Notes under the pieces: model-generated
The model's input: the letters and a program-made list of their open reading frames with translations, nothing else
Databases searched by the model: none
Told to the model about the DNA's origin: nothing
Assembly: GCA_052146815.1 (NCBI GenBank)
Contig: JBKQMG010000210.1
Coordinates: forward strand, 62,001-126,000
DNA: 64,000 nucleotides
Reading direction: 5' to 3'
From: DATJZH01 sp052146815
Lineage (GTDB): Bacteria; Actinomycetota; Actinomycetes; Streptosporangiales; Streptosporangiaceae
Part shown: positions 44,315 to 53,887 of the stretch, piece by piece
Layout: each line of letters starts with the position of its first letter
Position numbering within the stretch: the stretch's first letter is position 1
Program-made: the position numbers and the translations under genes

Positions 44315-46271
44315 GTGCCGCCGCCCGGCTGTCCGCTGCGGCACTCCCCGCTGAACTGCCCGCCGTGCCGGTCCCCGCCGTACCGTTGGCCGCCGGGCTG
44401 TTGCGTCCCGCCCTGCTTTCCTCCGCCGTGCCGCCTGCTGCGCTGCCGGCAGGCCGCGCCACCGTGGCGGACTCCGGTGCCAGTGCCCCGGTGGTCGCCG
44501 CGGCGTCATGGCCGTGACCGGCCAGCGGACCGGTCGTCGGATCCAGGTCAGGCTCATCGCCGGGCGGCCAGTCAGGCGCCGGGGTAACGGTGCCGGTCCG
44601 GGCTGCGGGCGCGAGGGCGTCCAGGTCCGCCTCGTCCGGGCCGAGCGGCAGCGGCGAGCCGACCAGTTCACCGCGGACCGTCCTCGGCAGCGTAAGCCGG
44701 AACACCGACCCGCGTCCCGGCTCGCCCCACGCCTCCAGCCATCCGCCGTGCAGCCGGGCATCCTCGAGCGCGATCGACAGCCCGAGGCCCGTTCCGCCCG
44801 TTGTCCGGGCACGCGCCGGGTCGGCCCGCCAGAAGCGGTCGAAGACGAGCTGCTCCTCGCCGGGACGCAAGCCGACACCGTAGTCGCGGACCGCCACCGC
44901 GACGGCGTCCCTGTCGCCGGCCACCGTGACGACGGCATCCCGGTTCTCGCCGTGCTCAACCGCATTGACCAGAAGATTCCGCAGAATCCGCTCCAGCCGG
45001 CGGCGGTCCACCTCCGCGACGCACGGCTCCGGCGGCAGCCGGAACTCGATTTTCGCGGATCGCCGCTCAGCGAGCTGCTGGGCCACGTCCGCCGAATGGC
45101 GCACGATGTCGCAGATATCAACCGGCTCGGCGTCCAGGGTGGCCGCGTTGGCGTCGTACCTGCTGATCTCCAGCAGGTCGATGAGCAGCGACTCAAAACG
45201 CTCGAGCTGGCTCTCCAGCAGTTCTGCGGACCGGGACACGTCGGGCTTCAGCGAGTCCCGCGCTCCGAAGATCACCTCAGCCGCGATCCTGATGGTGGTC
45301 ATCGGCGTGCGCAGCTCATGCGAGACGTCAGAGACAAACTGACGCTGAACCTGGGAGAGCTCCTCAAGCTCGGCCATCTTGTCCTTGAGGCTGGCGGCCA
45401 TCTCGTTGAATGAGGTCGCAAGCGCTGCCAGCTCATCCGATCCGCGTACCGGAATGCGGTCATCGAGCCTGCCGGTCGACAGGCGCCGGGCTGCCTGCGC
45501 GGCCTGCTGGACCGGGACCACCACCCAGCGGGTCACCAGGCCCGCGATGGCCGCCACGAGGAACACCAGGGCGATTCCCACAAAGAGCAGCGTGTTGTGC
45601 ACCAGCGCGAGATTCTGCTGCTCCTGCGTCAGCGGGAAAAAGTAATACAGCTGGTAGATACTCCCGAATGGGGCGCCGAAGACGTAGCCGGCCACCGGGT
45701 TTTTCGACTGGCCGAAGCGCAGGACCGCGGAAACGAAACTCGGGCTGGCGACATGGTCCTTCCGGTCAAGCTCCACTTTCTGCACCAGCTTGACCGGGAT
45801 CGTGCCAGCGTAAATGCCGACCGTCGAGCCCTTGCTGTAGACCGGCGGCCCGCTTCTGTCAGCGATCACCGCGACGCCGTAATCGCTGCCGGAGACTCCC
45901 TGCGGGCCGAGTTCCTGGGCGATGTTGTACATAAGCGACGACGTATTGCCGGTCGGGCGCGAATAGACGTCCTTCTGGCTCTGCACCGTCCCGAGGGCGC
46001 TGTCGACCTGGCTGGTGGCTGCCTTGATCTTGCTCGCCAGCAGGCTCGCGGTGATCTGCTGCATCAGGAAGACGCCGAGGGCTGACACCACGATCGCCGA
46101 GATCACCAGGGTCGTCGTGACCACGCGCAGCTGCAGTGAGCTATGCCAGCGGACGCGCATCCGGGTCAGCAGCCCCGCGCCGCCATCGCCGAGCGCCGAC
46201 AAAAAGCGCCCGAGCACGCTCAGCCAGCGCGCTGGCCAGGGACGGCCGTTCCCGGTGGCCGCCTCGGTCAT
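44307..46271 (-). CDS. mtrB: Sensor histidine kinase MtrB
   Basis: A 654-aa membrane kinase of the MtrAB system, which controls cell-wall, osmotic and developmental genes. TM1 about 50-72, external sensor domain 73-223, TM2 about 224-250, HAMP 250-305, then HisKA with phospho-acceptor His318 in VSDVSHELRTPM, and HATPase with NLLVNAVEHGEN (N box), DYGVGLRPGE (G1) and TGGTGLGLSIALED (G2). The C-terminal ~130 residues are a low-complexity Ala/Gly/Ser/Thr tail. Begins 55 bp after mtrA and overlaps lpqB by 8 bp. Confidence 0.95.
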   Translation of the reverse strand: MTEAATGNGRPWPARWLSVLGRFLSALGDGGAGLLTRMRVRWHSSLQLRVVTTTLVISAIVVSALGVFLMQQITASLLASKIKAATSQVDSALGTVQSQKDVYSRPTGNTSSLMYNIAQELGPQGVSGSDYGVAVIADRSGPPVYSKGSTVGIYAGTIPVKLVQKVELDRKDHVASPSFVSAVLRFGQSKNPVAGYVFGAPFGSIYQLYYFFPLTQEQQNLALVHNTLLFVGIALVFLVAAIAGLVTRWVVVPVQQAAQAARRLSTGRLDDRIPVRGSDELAALATSFNEMAASLKDKMAELEELSQVQRQFVSDVSHELRTPMTTIRIAAEVIFGARDSLKPDVSRSAELLESQLERFESLLIDLLEISRYDANAATLDAEPVDICDIVRHSADVAQQLAERRSAKIEFRLPPEPCVAEVDRRRLERILRNLLVNAVEHGENRDAVVTVAGDRDAVAVAVRDYGVGLRPGEEQLVFDRFWRADPARARTTGGTGLGLSIALEDARLHGGWLEAWGEPGRGSVFRLTLPRTVRGELVGSPLPLGPDEADLDALAPAARTGTVTPAPDWPPGDEPDLDPTTGPLAGHGHDAAATTGALAPESATVARPAGSAAGGTAEESRAGRNSPAANGTAGTGTAGSSAGSAAADSRAAARG

Positions 46272-46326
46272 GACCCTTCTCCGCGCACCCGTGTCCTCTT
46301 CATGCGTGCTGGGCCGGGGCGCCCGG

Positions 46327-47013
46327 TCAGCCTGGGCCCGCCTTGTAGCCGACGCCGCGGACGGTCACGACGATCTCCGGCCGCTCCGGATCCTTCTCGA
46401 TCTTGGCCCGCAGCCGCTGCACGTGAACATTCACCAGGCGGGTATCGGCCGCGTGCCGGTAACCCCACACCTGCTCGAGCAGTACCTCCCTAGTGAATAC
46501 CTGGCGAGGCTTCCTGGCCAGCGCCACCAGCAGGTCAAACTCCAGCGGCGTGAGGTTCAGCGGCTCGCCGGCCCGGTGCACCGAATGGCCGGCCACGTCG
46601 ATGGTCACGTCACCGATGGTCAGAACCTCCGGCGCCGGGTCGTCGGTGCGCCGCAGCCTGGCTCGCACGCGGGCGATCAGCACCTTCGACTGGAAGGGCT
46701 TGACGATGTAGTCGTCGGCTCCGGATTCCAGCCCGAGCACGACGTCGACCGTGTCGGTCTTGGCCGTCAGCATGACGATCGGCACGCCTGACTCGGCCCG
46801 GATCTGACGGCATACGTCAATGCCATCCAGGCCGGGCAGCATCAGGTCCAGCAGGACAAGATCCGGCCTGGTGTCCCGGAAGGCATCCAGTGCCCTGTCG
46901 CCGTCGGCGACGAACGTCGGCTCGAAGCCTTCGCCGCGAAGAACAATTCCCAGCATCTCGGCAAGGGCGGCGTCGTCATCGACGACCAGCACGCGACCTT
47001 TCATAATCCCCAT
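46327..47013 (-). CDS. mtrA: Response regulator MtrA
   Basis: A 228-aa OmpR-family regulator, the same length as the M. tuberculosis protein. Receiver domain with Asp12-Asp14, phospho-acceptor Asp56 in VLLDLMLPG and Lys in DDYIVKPF. DNA-binding winged helix: LTPLEFDLLVALARKPRQVF and VWGYRHAADTRLVNVHVQRL, almost identical to mycobacterial MtrA. Start: ATG 47013 gives MGIMKGRVLVVDDD, aligning with MDTMRQRILVVDDD; ATG 47004 is an alternative. First gene of the mtrA-mtrB-lpqB operon. Confidence 0.95.
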   Translation of the reverse strand: MGIMKGRVLVVDDDAALAEMLGIVLRGEGFEPTFVADGDRALDAFRDTRPDLVLLDLMLPGLDGIDVCRQIRAESGVPIVMLTAKTDTVDVVLGLESGADDYIVKPFQSKVLIARVRARLRRTDDPAPEVLTIGDVTIDVAGHSVHRAGEPLNLTPLEFDLLVALARKPRQVFTREVLLEQVWGYRHAADTRLVNVHVQRLRAKIEKDPERPEIVVTVRGVGYKAGPG

Positions 47014-47053
47014 CGTTCCACGTAAGAGGCGGCTCGGGGACTTTCCGCGACGG

Positions 47054-48094
47054 CTAATCCCCCGCCAGGATACGCAGAGTACCTGCTGTGACTGGCTGGG
47101 CAACGCCGCGTTCGGTCACGATAGCGGTGACCAGCTCGGGTGGCGTGACATCGAAGGCCGGATTGTGGCCGCAGGCGCCAGCAGGAGTGATGGCCTGCCC
47201 GGCCAGGTGCGTGATCTCCACGGGGGGCCGTTGCTCGACCTTAATTGCCGCGCCGACGGGAGTAGCCAGATCGATGGTGGACACCGGCGCCACCACGACA
47301 AACGGCACCTGGTGGTAGCGCGCCAGGACCGCCAGTCCGTAGGTTCCGACTTTGTTGGCCACGCTCCCGTCGGCCGCGATCCGGTCAGCGCCGGTCAGCA
47401 CGAGATCCACTTGCCCAGCCGCCATGAGGGCGGCGGAAGCGCTGTCGGCCAGGACCGCATGCGGCATCCCGGCCCGGACGGCCTCATAGGCCGTCAGCCG
47501 GGCACCCTGCAGCAGAGGACGGGTCTCATCGATCCAGAGCATGCTCAGCCGGCCGGCCCGGTGCGCGGCGAGGATCACGGCAAACGCGGTGCCCTCGCCC
47601 GCCGATACCAGTGAGCCGGTGTTGCAGTGAGTCAGGATCCTCGCAGCTTCCGGCACGAAAGCCAGCCCGCGGGCGGCCATCGCCTCGCTGGCGGCGGCGT
47701 CCTGCGCGGCGATGGAGCGCGCCTCGGTCAGCACGGCGGTCGCGGCGCGGGCGGCCGATCCGGCCGGTTCGCCGCTCAGCCCGCGCTGATAGGCGGCATA
47801 AGCGCGCCGGGCCCCCCAGCTGAGGTTGACCGCGGTCGGGCGGGCTTGCTCGATTTGCGCCACCGCCTGCGCGACGTCGTCGCCGCGCCAGGCCGCCAGC
47901 GCCACGCCGAAGGCACCGGCCACGCCCAGCAGCGGAGCGCCGCGCACCACCAGCCTGCGGATCGCGTCCACCAGAGACGGCACATCGCCGCAGGTCAGCA
48001 CCATCTCTTCGGCGGGCAGCCGGGTCTGGTCCAACAATGCGACCGCCGGTCCGCCGGGCGGATCAATCCACTGAAACACGGGAATGCTCACCAC
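47054..48094 (-). CDS. mtnA: S-methyl-5-thioribose-1-phosphate isomerase
   Basis: A 346-aa eIF2B-like isomerase of the methionine salvage pathway: methylthioribose-1-P to methylthioribulose-1-P. Seen: RRLVVRGAPLLGVAGAFGVA (substrate-binding RGAP motif), the catalytic Cys in ILTHCNTGSLVSAGEG and the Asp in VLTGADRIAADGSVANKVGT. The GTG at 48094 (or 48091) is chosen as homology begins at SIPVFQWIDPPGG. No Shine-Dalgarno is visible, so the mRNA may be leaderless. Other mtn genes are absent from the window. Confidence 0.9.
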   Translation of the reverse strand: MVSIPVFQWIDPPGGPAVALLDQTRLPAEEMVLTCGDVPSLVDAIRRLVVRGAPLLGVAGAFGVALAAWRGDDVAQAVAQIEQARPTAVNLSWGARRAYAAYQRGLSGEPAGSAARAATAVLTEARSIAAQDAAASEAMAARGLAFVPEAARILTHCNTGSLVSAGEGTAFAVILAAHRAGRLSMLWIDETRPLLQGARLTAYEAVRAGMPHAVLADSASAALMAAGQVDLVLTGADRIAADGSVANKVGTYGLAVLARYHQVPFVVVAPVSTIDLATPVGAAIKVEQRPPVEITHLAGQAITPAGACGHNPAFDVTPPELVTAIVTERGVAQPVTAGTLRILAGD

Positions 48095-48278
48095 ACGAGT
48101 GTGCGCGCGGGGAGTGCGGCTGCGCGAGCGCGCCCCGCCTTTCCTGGCCGTGCCATATCGCCGCGGCGCTGACCTCTTAATCCTCGCCCGATCGTGCAAG
48201 TATTGGCGCGAACCGGCGCGGCCCGCCTGCAGGGGGACAGGTCCGGAGACGACCGCCGGGCTGGCAAGGAGGACAGCG

Positions 48279-49607
48279 ATGACTGACGGGACCCCCAGGG
48301 ACGGGGCGGGGGAAGGTCACTCCGGCAGCAGCGAGCGCGACTCGACTCAGCCAGCATCTCCCCCGCCAGACCAGCCGGGGTACGGACAGCCGGGGTACGG
48401 ACAGCCGGGGTACGGACAGCCCGGCTACGGACAGCCGGGGTACGGACAGCCCGGCTACGGACAGCCCGGCTACGGACAGCCCGGCTACGGACAGCCCGGC
48501 TACGGACAGCCCGGCTACGGACAGCCCGGCTACGGACAGCCCCGCTACGGACAGCCCGCCCCGAGCGGCCCGGCACCCGGCGGCATTCCGCTTAGCCCGC
48601 TTATGCTCGGCGACATCCTGGGCGGCGCGTTCACCTCACTCCGGCGCAATCCGCAGGCAACGCTGGGCTTCTCCGCGATCATCCTGGCCGCATCCGGGGT
48701 CATCTCGACCGTGCTGGGCCTCATGATCAGAAACGCCGAGCCCAGCGCGACCGGCTCGTTCTCCTTCCGCGCACAGCAGCCGACCAGCATCCAGCTGAGC
48801 CACCTGGGTGGTTCGATAGTGACCTTCCTCGGCGCCGTGCTGCTGTCGGTCGTCCTCGCCCTGGTCGTTCAGACCATCCTGACTGGCGTGCTGACCTCGG
48901 TCATCGGGCGCGGGGTACTCGGACGCAAGGTCGGCATCGGCGAAGCTTGGCGCATCACCGCGCCGCGGCTGCCGGCCGTGCTCGGCGCCACGCTGCTGAG
49001 CGGCCTGATCGGCGTCGCGCTGTGGATTCCTTACCTGCTCATCCTCGTCCTGCTGATCGTCGCCCACGCCGGCGTGGTGGCCGGTGTGGTCGGCGTCCTC
49101 GGCTTCCTGGTCATGCTCTGCGTCACCGTGGCCGTGTGGGTGGGCTTCAGCCTGGCTCCCGCGGCCGTGGTGCTCGAGCGCATGGGACCCTGGCAGGGCC
49201 TGAAGCGGTCATGGCGGCTGGTGTCCGGCAGTTTCTGGCGGGTCCTGGGGATTCTCCTGCTCACCATAGTGATCGTTATTATCGTGAGCTTCGTGCTGGA
49301 CATCCCGTTCGGCATCATCGAACTGCTTGCCGGAAGCGGCAGCTTCCTGTCGAGTGCGGCAGCGGCATCGATCCCCGGCCTGATCGTCGCTGCCATCGCC
49401 AGCATTGTCATCGGCACCCTGACCCGGCCGCTGCTGGCAGGCGTCTCGGTCCTGCTTTACCTCGATATGCGGATGCGTAAAGAAGGCCTCGACCTGGTGC
49501 TGCAGAATGCGGCGCAGAATCAGCAGCTCACCGGCGATGAATTCGCCACGCTCTGGCGGCCGCCTGGCAGCGGTCAGGGGCCGGCGACCGCGCCGGCGGC
49601 CTGGTGA
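48279..49607 (+). CDS. Multi-pass membrane protein with QPGYG repeats
   Basis: A 442-aa protein with a cytoplasmic low-complexity head and a membrane domain. Residues ~32-91 are twelve pentapeptides (eleven QPGYG, one QPRYG) followed by PAPSGPAPGG. From ~108 there are about six membrane helices, with LGDILGGAFTSLRRNPQATL before the first. The fold resembles the glycerophosphodiester phosphodiesterase membrane-domain family without a catalytic domain. Strong Shine-Dalgarno AAGGAGGA precedes the ATG at 48279. First gene of a coupled five-gene operon; its stop overlaps the next start (GTGA). Confidence 0.75.
   Translation: MTDGTPRDGAGEGHSGSSERDSTQPASPPPDQPGYGQPGYGQPGYGQPGYGQPGYGQPGYGQPGYGQPGYGQPGYGQPGYGQPGYGQPRYGQPAPSGPAPGGIPLSPLMLGDILGGAFTSLRRNPQATLGFSAIILAASGVISTVLGLMIRNAEPSATGSFSFRAQQPTSIQLSHLGGSIVTFLGAVLLSVVLALVVQTILTGVLTSVIGRGVLGRKVGIGEAWRITAPRLPAVLGATLLSGLIGVALWIPYLLILVLLIVAHAGVVAGVVGVLGFLVMLCVTVAVWVGFSLAPAAVVLERMGPWQGLKRSWRLVSGSFWRVLGILLLTIVIVIIVSFVLDIPFGIIELLAGSGSFLSSAAAASIPGLIVAAIASIVIGTLTRPLLAGVSVLLYLDMRMRKEGLDLVLQNAAQNQQLTGDEFATLWRPPGSGQGPATAPAAW
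48372..48551 (+). repeat. Twelve 15-bp tandem repeats encoding QPGYG
   Basis: Perfect 15-bp phase for 180 bp. Two codon variants occur: CAGCCGGGGTACGGA (units 1, 2, 3, 5) and CAGCCCGGCTACGGA (units 4, 6-11); unit 12 encodes QPRYG. The blocks of identical variants suggest recent copy-number expansion by slippage. Confidence 0.95.
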
Positions 49608-50293
49608 CTCCTGCGCGCGCGCTCGCCCTGGCGGGGCGGCCCGCGCTGCTGCCCTCCGGCGGCGCGGGCATCACCCGCCGCGCAGGTCAGCAGCTGGCCC
49701 GCCGGGAACTGGCGCGGGCGATCTACCAGCCCTCGGTCCTGCAGCGGATAAAGAACGCGGCCAGCAGCTTTCTGCTACGGCTGCTGCGCGATGCCAGTGC
49801 GCATTTTCCCGGCGGCTGGTGGGCTCTGATCGCGGTGATCGCGGCGGCCGTGCTCCTGACCGCGATGATCATCTCCTGGATCCGCCCGTCCCGGACGCGG
49901 ATCGCGGCCCGCAGCGTGCTCCTGGGCACGGCCCGCAGCGCGAGCGACCATCGGCAGGAGGCCGAACGGCTGGCGTCAGCGGGAGATTACGGCGGCGCGA
50001 TGGTCGAATCGCTGCGCGCCATCGCCGTGGAGCTGGAGGAACGCGGCCTGGTGCCGCCGCGGGCCGGCCGTACCGCGGATGAGCTGGCGGCCGAGGCGGG
50101 CCGCGCGCTGCCCGGCCAGGCGGCCGAGCTTGGCGCGGCCGCGCGGCTGTTCGACGACGTACGCTACGGCGGCCGGTCCGGCAGCGCCGCCGGCTACCAG
50201 CGTCTGCGCGATCTCGACGCCCGGATCCGCGCGGGCCATGGGGCCGGGTCAGGGGCACGGCTGACCGCAGCCAGCCCGGGGCCGCCGTCATGA
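49604..50293 (+). CDS. DUF4129-domain membrane protein
   Basis: A 229-aa protein with one membrane helix (GGWWALIAVIAAAVLLTAMI, about 70-89) and a C-terminal DUF4129 domain: AERLASAGDYGGAMVESLRA and GRTADELAAEAGRALPGQAA, with ARLFDDVRYGGRSG. DUF4129 proteins are usually encoded with MoxR and DUF58 genes, as here. The GTG start overlaps the previous stop by 4 bp and the stop overlaps the next ATG by 4 bp (ATGA). Confidence 0.8.
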   Translation: MTPARALALAGRPALLPSGGAGITRRAGQQLARRELARAIYQPSVLQRIKNAASSFLLRLLRDASAHFPGGWWALIAVIAAAVLLTAMIISWIRPSRTRIAARSVLLGTARSASDHRQEAERLASAGDYGGAMVESLRAIAVELEERGLVPPRAGRTADELAAEAGRALPGQAAELGAAARLFDDVRYGGRSGSAAGYQRLRDLDARIRAGHGAGSGARLTAASPGPPS

Positions 50294-51498
50294 CGGCGGC
50301 AGCGCCGCCTCGTGCGCCGATGACGGCGTCCTCGCAGCTGCCCCGCCCGGGCGCGCCTGGCGGCGGCCAGGGCAGCTGGCGGCGCTGGCGCGTGCCGGTG
50401 GCACTGGTCGCGCTGATCATCGTCGCTGCCGGGATGATCACGCTGCTGCAGCCGGCCAGGCCGGCCGTCGGCTACCTCGATCCGGCCGGTACCGGGCCCT
50501 ACGGCACCCGTGCACTGGCCGACATTCTCGCCGGGCGCGGCACCACTGTGGTCACCGCAGCCACACCAGCCGCAGCACGCGCCGCAGCGGCCGGGTTCCC
50601 GGCGACGATCGTGATCACCAGCCCTGAGTACCTGGCCGGCCGGCAGCTCGCGGCGCTGGCCGGCGCAGCGCACCAGGTAGTTCTCGTGGAGCCGGACACC
50701 GCAGCTCTCACGGCTCTGGCACCGCGCGTCGTGCTCGGCAGCGCTGTCCCGGTGACCACCGCGCCGCCCCGCTGCGGCCTGGCCGCAGCCCGGCTGGCGG
50801 GCCTGGCGGACATGGGCGGCACCGGCCTGCGCCTGCGGCCGGGCACCACCGGCTTCTCCTGCTACCCCGTCGAAGGCAGCGCGTCGCTGGTGCAGTACTC
50901 GGCCGGGGGCACGATCATCACGGTGCTGGGGATCGGCGCGCCGATGACGAACAGCTACCTGGCCCGGCACGGTAATGCTGCCCTCGCCCTCAACCTGCTC
51001 GGCGCCCGCCGGGTCGTCTGGCTGGTGCCCTCACCGGCCGCGACGGCGGGCACGGGGCCGGTGAGCGGCCGCAAGTCGCTTACCAGCCTGATCCCGCTCG
51101 CGGCTTACCTGGTCGCGCTGCAGCTGGTGTTCGCCCTGCTGCTCGCCGCGCTCTGGCGGACTCGCCGGCTCGGCCCGCTCATCCCGGAGCAGCTGCCCGT
51201 CGTGGTCAGGGCCGCGGAAACCGTGGAGGGACACGCCCGCCTTTACGCCGCCCGCCGGGCACGCGGCAAGGCCGGCGAGGCACTGCGGACGGCGCTGCTG
51301 TCACGGGTACTGCCGGCCGTGGGACTGCCGCCGGGTGCTGCCCCGGATAGTGTCGCTGCGGCACTGGCCGCCAGATCCGGGCTCACGGCAGCCAGGATCA
51401 CGCAGATGATCTACGGGCAGGCACCGGGAACCGACGCCGCGCTGGTCGCGCTGGCCGGCGACCTCGATGCCCTCGAAAGAGAGGTGCTGGCGCAGTGA
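50290..51498 (+). CDS. DUF4350-domain membrane protein
   Basis: A 402-aa protein with an N-terminal membrane helix (VPVALVALIIVAAGMITLL, about 37-55), an external Rossmann-like DUF4350 region (GTRALADILAGRGTTVVTAA) and a second helix near residue 275 (LIPLAAYLVALQLVFALLLA) before a cytoplasmic tail ending in DALEREVLAQ. Function unknown. It is a steady member of actinobacterial moxR operons. Both ends overlap neighbours by 4 bp. Confidence 0.75.
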   Translation: MTAAAPPRAPMTASSQLPRPGAPGGGQGSWRRWRVPVALVALIIVAAGMITLLQPARPAVGYLDPAGTGPYGTRALADILAGRGTTVVTAATPAAARAAAAGFPATIVITSPEYLAGRQLAALAGAAHQVVLVEPDTAALTALAPRVVLGSAVPVTTAPPRCGLAAARLAGLADMGGTGLRLRPGTTGFSCYPVEGSASLVQYSAGGTIITVLGIGAPMTNSYLARHGNAALALNLLGARRVVWLVPSPAATAGTGPVSGRKSLTSLIPLAAYLVALQLVFALLLAALWRTRRLGPLIPEQLPVVVRAAETVEGHARLYAARRARGKAGEALRTALLSRVLPAVGLPPGAAPDSVAAALAARSGLTAARITQMIYGQAPGTDAALVALAGDLDALEREVLAQ

Positions 51499-52574
51499 AT
51501 GCCGAATTTCCCGGCGCGGCCCCGGCCGGCGCGGCCCGGGCCGGCCAGAGCGCGGATGGCGGGCTGGCGTCGGCCGGCCCGGGCACGGACGGCGGCCAGG
51601 TGGCCGCCGGCTTCCGGCCGGCCCTCGCCGACCCGCGCGCCTCGCTCGCCGCGGTGCGGGCGGAGGTCGGCAAGGCGGTTGTCGGTCAGGACCAGGTGAT
51701 CACCGGGCTGCTCATCGCGCTGCTGTGCCAGGGCCACGTGCTGCTGGAAGGCGTCCCCGGAGTCGCCAAGACGCTCCTGGTCCGGGCGCTTGCCGCCACT
51801 TTGGCGATGGACAGCAAGCGGGTGCAGTTCACCCCGGACCTGATGCCCGGCGACGTCACCGGATCGCTGATCTACGACGCGAGAACCGCCGAGTTCCAGT
51901 TTCGCGACGGCCCGGTCTTCACCAATCTCCTGCTGGCCGACGAGATCAACAGAACCCCGCCTAAAACGCAGGCCGCGCTGCTGGAAGCCATGGAAGAGCG
52001 CCAGGTTTCCGTCGAGGGCACGCCGCGGCCGCTGCCGGTCCCGTTCATGGTGGCTGCCACCCAGAATCCGGTCGAGTACGAGGGCACCTACCCGCTGCCC
52101 GAGGCGCAGCTGGACCGGTTCCTGCTGAAGCTGACTGTGGCCCTGCCGCAGCGAGCCGAGGAGATCGGGATCCTGGCCCGCCACGCGGACGGTTTCGACC
52201 CGCGTGATCTCGAAGCCGCCGGGCTCCGCCAGGTCGCGGGCATCGCCGATCTGGCTGCCGCCCGGCAGGCGGCCCGGCAGGTGCGCCTGGCGCCGGAAAT
52301 CGCCGGCTACATCGTCGACATCTGCCGGGCGACCAGAACCTCGCCGTCTCTGCAGCTCGGCGTGTCCCCGCGCGGAGCCACCGCGCTGCTGGCCACGAGC
52401 CGGGCCTGGGCCTGGCTGTCGGGACGTGACTATGTGACACCCGATGACGTGAAGGCACTGGCCAGGCCGACCTTCCGGCACCGGATCGAGCTGCGGCCCG
52501 AGGCCGAGCTCGAGGGCGCTACTGCTGACGGGGTCCTGGACGGCGTGCTCGGCTCGGTCCCGGTCCCGCGGTGA
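51495..52574 (+). CDS. MoxR-family AAA+ ATPase
   Basis: A 359-aa AAA+ chaperone-like ATPase. Walker A GVPGVAKTLLVRALA (about 86-100), Walker B LLLADEINRTPPKTQAALLE, sensor-1 MVAATQNPVEYEG and the arginine-finger region YPLPEAQLDRFLLKL. MoxR proteins assist maturation of partner proteins, typically those with von Willebrand-like domains such as the DUF58 protein encoded next. GTG start overlaps the DUF4350 stop by 4 bp. The first ~45 residues are Ala/Gly-rich and variable. Confidence 0.92.
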   Translation: MNAEFPGAAPAGAARAGQSADGGLASAGPGTDGGQVAAGFRPALADPRASLAAVRAEVGKAVVGQDQVITGLLIALLCQGHVLLEGVPGVAKTLLVRALAATLAMDSKRVQFTPDLMPGDVTGSLIYDARTAEFQFRDGPVFTNLLLADEINRTPPKTQAALLEAMEERQVSVEGTPRPLPVPFMVAATQNPVEYEGTYPLPEAQLDRFLLKLTVALPQRAEEIGILARHADGFDPRDLEAAGLRQVAGIADLAAARQAARQVRLAPEIAGYIVDICRATRTSPSLQLGVSPRGATALLATSRAWAWLSGRDYVTPDDVKALARPTFRHRIELRPEAELEGATADGVLDGVLGSVPVPR

Positions 52575-52584
52575 GGGCGAGCAC

Positions 52585-53877
52585 GTGGTCCTGACCGGCC
52601 GCGCGGCACTGGCTGCGCTGGCCGGCTTGCTGGTGATCCTCGCCTTCCGCAGCGTGGCCGCGCTGGCGGTCGTCGACGCGGCAGTGGTCGCGGCCATCGC
52701 CGCCGACGTGCTTCTGGCGGCTCCCGTCCGGCGCCTTGAGGTCCGCCGCGGCGGTGACAGCCGCATTCTGCTCGGGCAGAGCGGCTCGGTGACGGTCACG
52801 GTCACCAGCCCCGGCCGCCGAGTCCTGCGCGCGATGGTCCGGGATGCCTGGCAGCCCAGTGCCGCTGCCAGCCCGGCCCGCGCGGCGCTGCGGGTCCGGC
52901 CGGGAGCACAGGCGAGCCTGACGACCGTGCTGACGCCGCAGCGCCGCGGTGACGCCCTCGCGGGCCCGGTCACCGTCCGGTCTCTCGGGCCGCTCGGCCT
53001 GGCCGGCCGTCAGGGGCGGCACCCCGCGCCGTGGACGGTCCGGGTCCTCCCGCCGTTCCTGAGCCGCAGGCACCTGCCGGAGAAGCTGGCCGCACTCCGG
53101 CAGCTTGAGGGGCAGCGCCGCTCGCTGCTGCGCGGCCAGGGCAGCGAGTTCGACTCGCTGCGCGAGTACGTCCTCGGGGATGACGTCCGCTCGATCGACT
53201 GGCGCTCGTCAGCCCGGCAGACCGATCTGCTGGTCCGCACCTGGCGGCCCGAGCGGGACCGGCGCATCGTCATCGTCCTGGACACCGGGCGCACCTCGGC
53301 CGGGCGAGTCGGCGGCGTCCCCCGGCTGGACGCCTCGATGGACGCCGCGCTGCTGCTGGCGGCGCTCGCGGCTCGCGCGGGCGACCGGGTTGACCTGCTG
53401 GCGGTCGACCGGCGGGTGCGTGCCAGGGTGGTGGGCGCCGGCCGTTCTGCCGTCTTGTCTGCTCTTACCGACGCGATGGCCGTTCTCGATGCCGAGCTGA
53501 TCGAGTCGGACGCCGGGGTGATGGCCAGTGCTGTGCTCGCGCTCGCCCGTCAGCGCTGTCTGGTCGTGCTGATGACCGACCTGAATGAAGCCGCCATCAC
53601 CGAGGGACTTCTGCCCCGGCTCGGGGTGCTGGCCGGGCGGCACCGGGTGCTGATCGCCGCGGTCGCTGACCCCAGGCTCGATCAGATGGCCGGCGCGCGC
53701 GGGAGCACCGAGGCGGTGTACGGCGCCGCGGCGGCTGAGCGGGCCAGGGCCGCCCGCAGCGGGGTGTCCGCGCTGCTGCGGCGGCGGGGCGTCACCGTCG
53801 TCGATGCGCCACCGGACCGGCTGCCGTCCGCGCTCGCCGACGCCTACCTGAGCCTGAAGGCGGCTGGCCGGCTCTAG
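52585..53877 (+). CDS. DUF58-domain membrane protein
   Basis: A 430-aa protein with two N-terminal membrane helices (LAALAGLLVILAFRSVAALA, then VVDAAVVAAIAADVLLAAPV) and a DUF58 domain: SEFDSLREYVLGDDVRSIDW followed by RSSARQTDLLVRTWRPERD (about 188-225), then a VWA-like fold with VIVLDTGRTSAG (possible metal site). It is the standard MoxR partner. The GTG at 52585 is ten bases after moxR. Last gene of the operon; convergent with the SpoIIM-like gene. Confidence 0.88.
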   Translation: MVLTGRAALAALAGLLVILAFRSVAALAVVDAAVVAAIAADVLLAAPVRRLEVRRGGDSRILLGQSGSVTVTVTSPGRRVLRAMVRDAWQPSAAASPARAALRVRPGAQASLTTVLTPQRRGDALAGPVTVRSLGPLGLAGRQGRHPAPWTVRVLPPFLSRRHLPEKLAALRQLEGQRRSLLRGQGSEFDSLREYVLGDDVRSIDWRSSARQTDLLVRTWRPERDRRIVIVLDTGRTSAGRVGGVPRLDASMDAALLLAALAARAGDRVDLLAVDRRVRARVVGAGRSAVLSALTDAMAVLDAELIESDAGVMASAVLALARQRCLVVLMTDLNEAAITEGLLPRLGVLAGRHRVLIAAVADPRLDQMAGARGSTEAVYGAAAAERARAARSGVSALLRRRGVTVVDAPPDRLPSALADAYLSLKAAGRL

Positions 53878-53887
53878 CCGCCGGCGG

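Noticed and set aside
48372..48551. Possible CRISPR array from regular repeats
   Set aside because: The 15-bp units are contiguous with no spacers, keep reading frame and encode QPGYG within a membrane protein gene.
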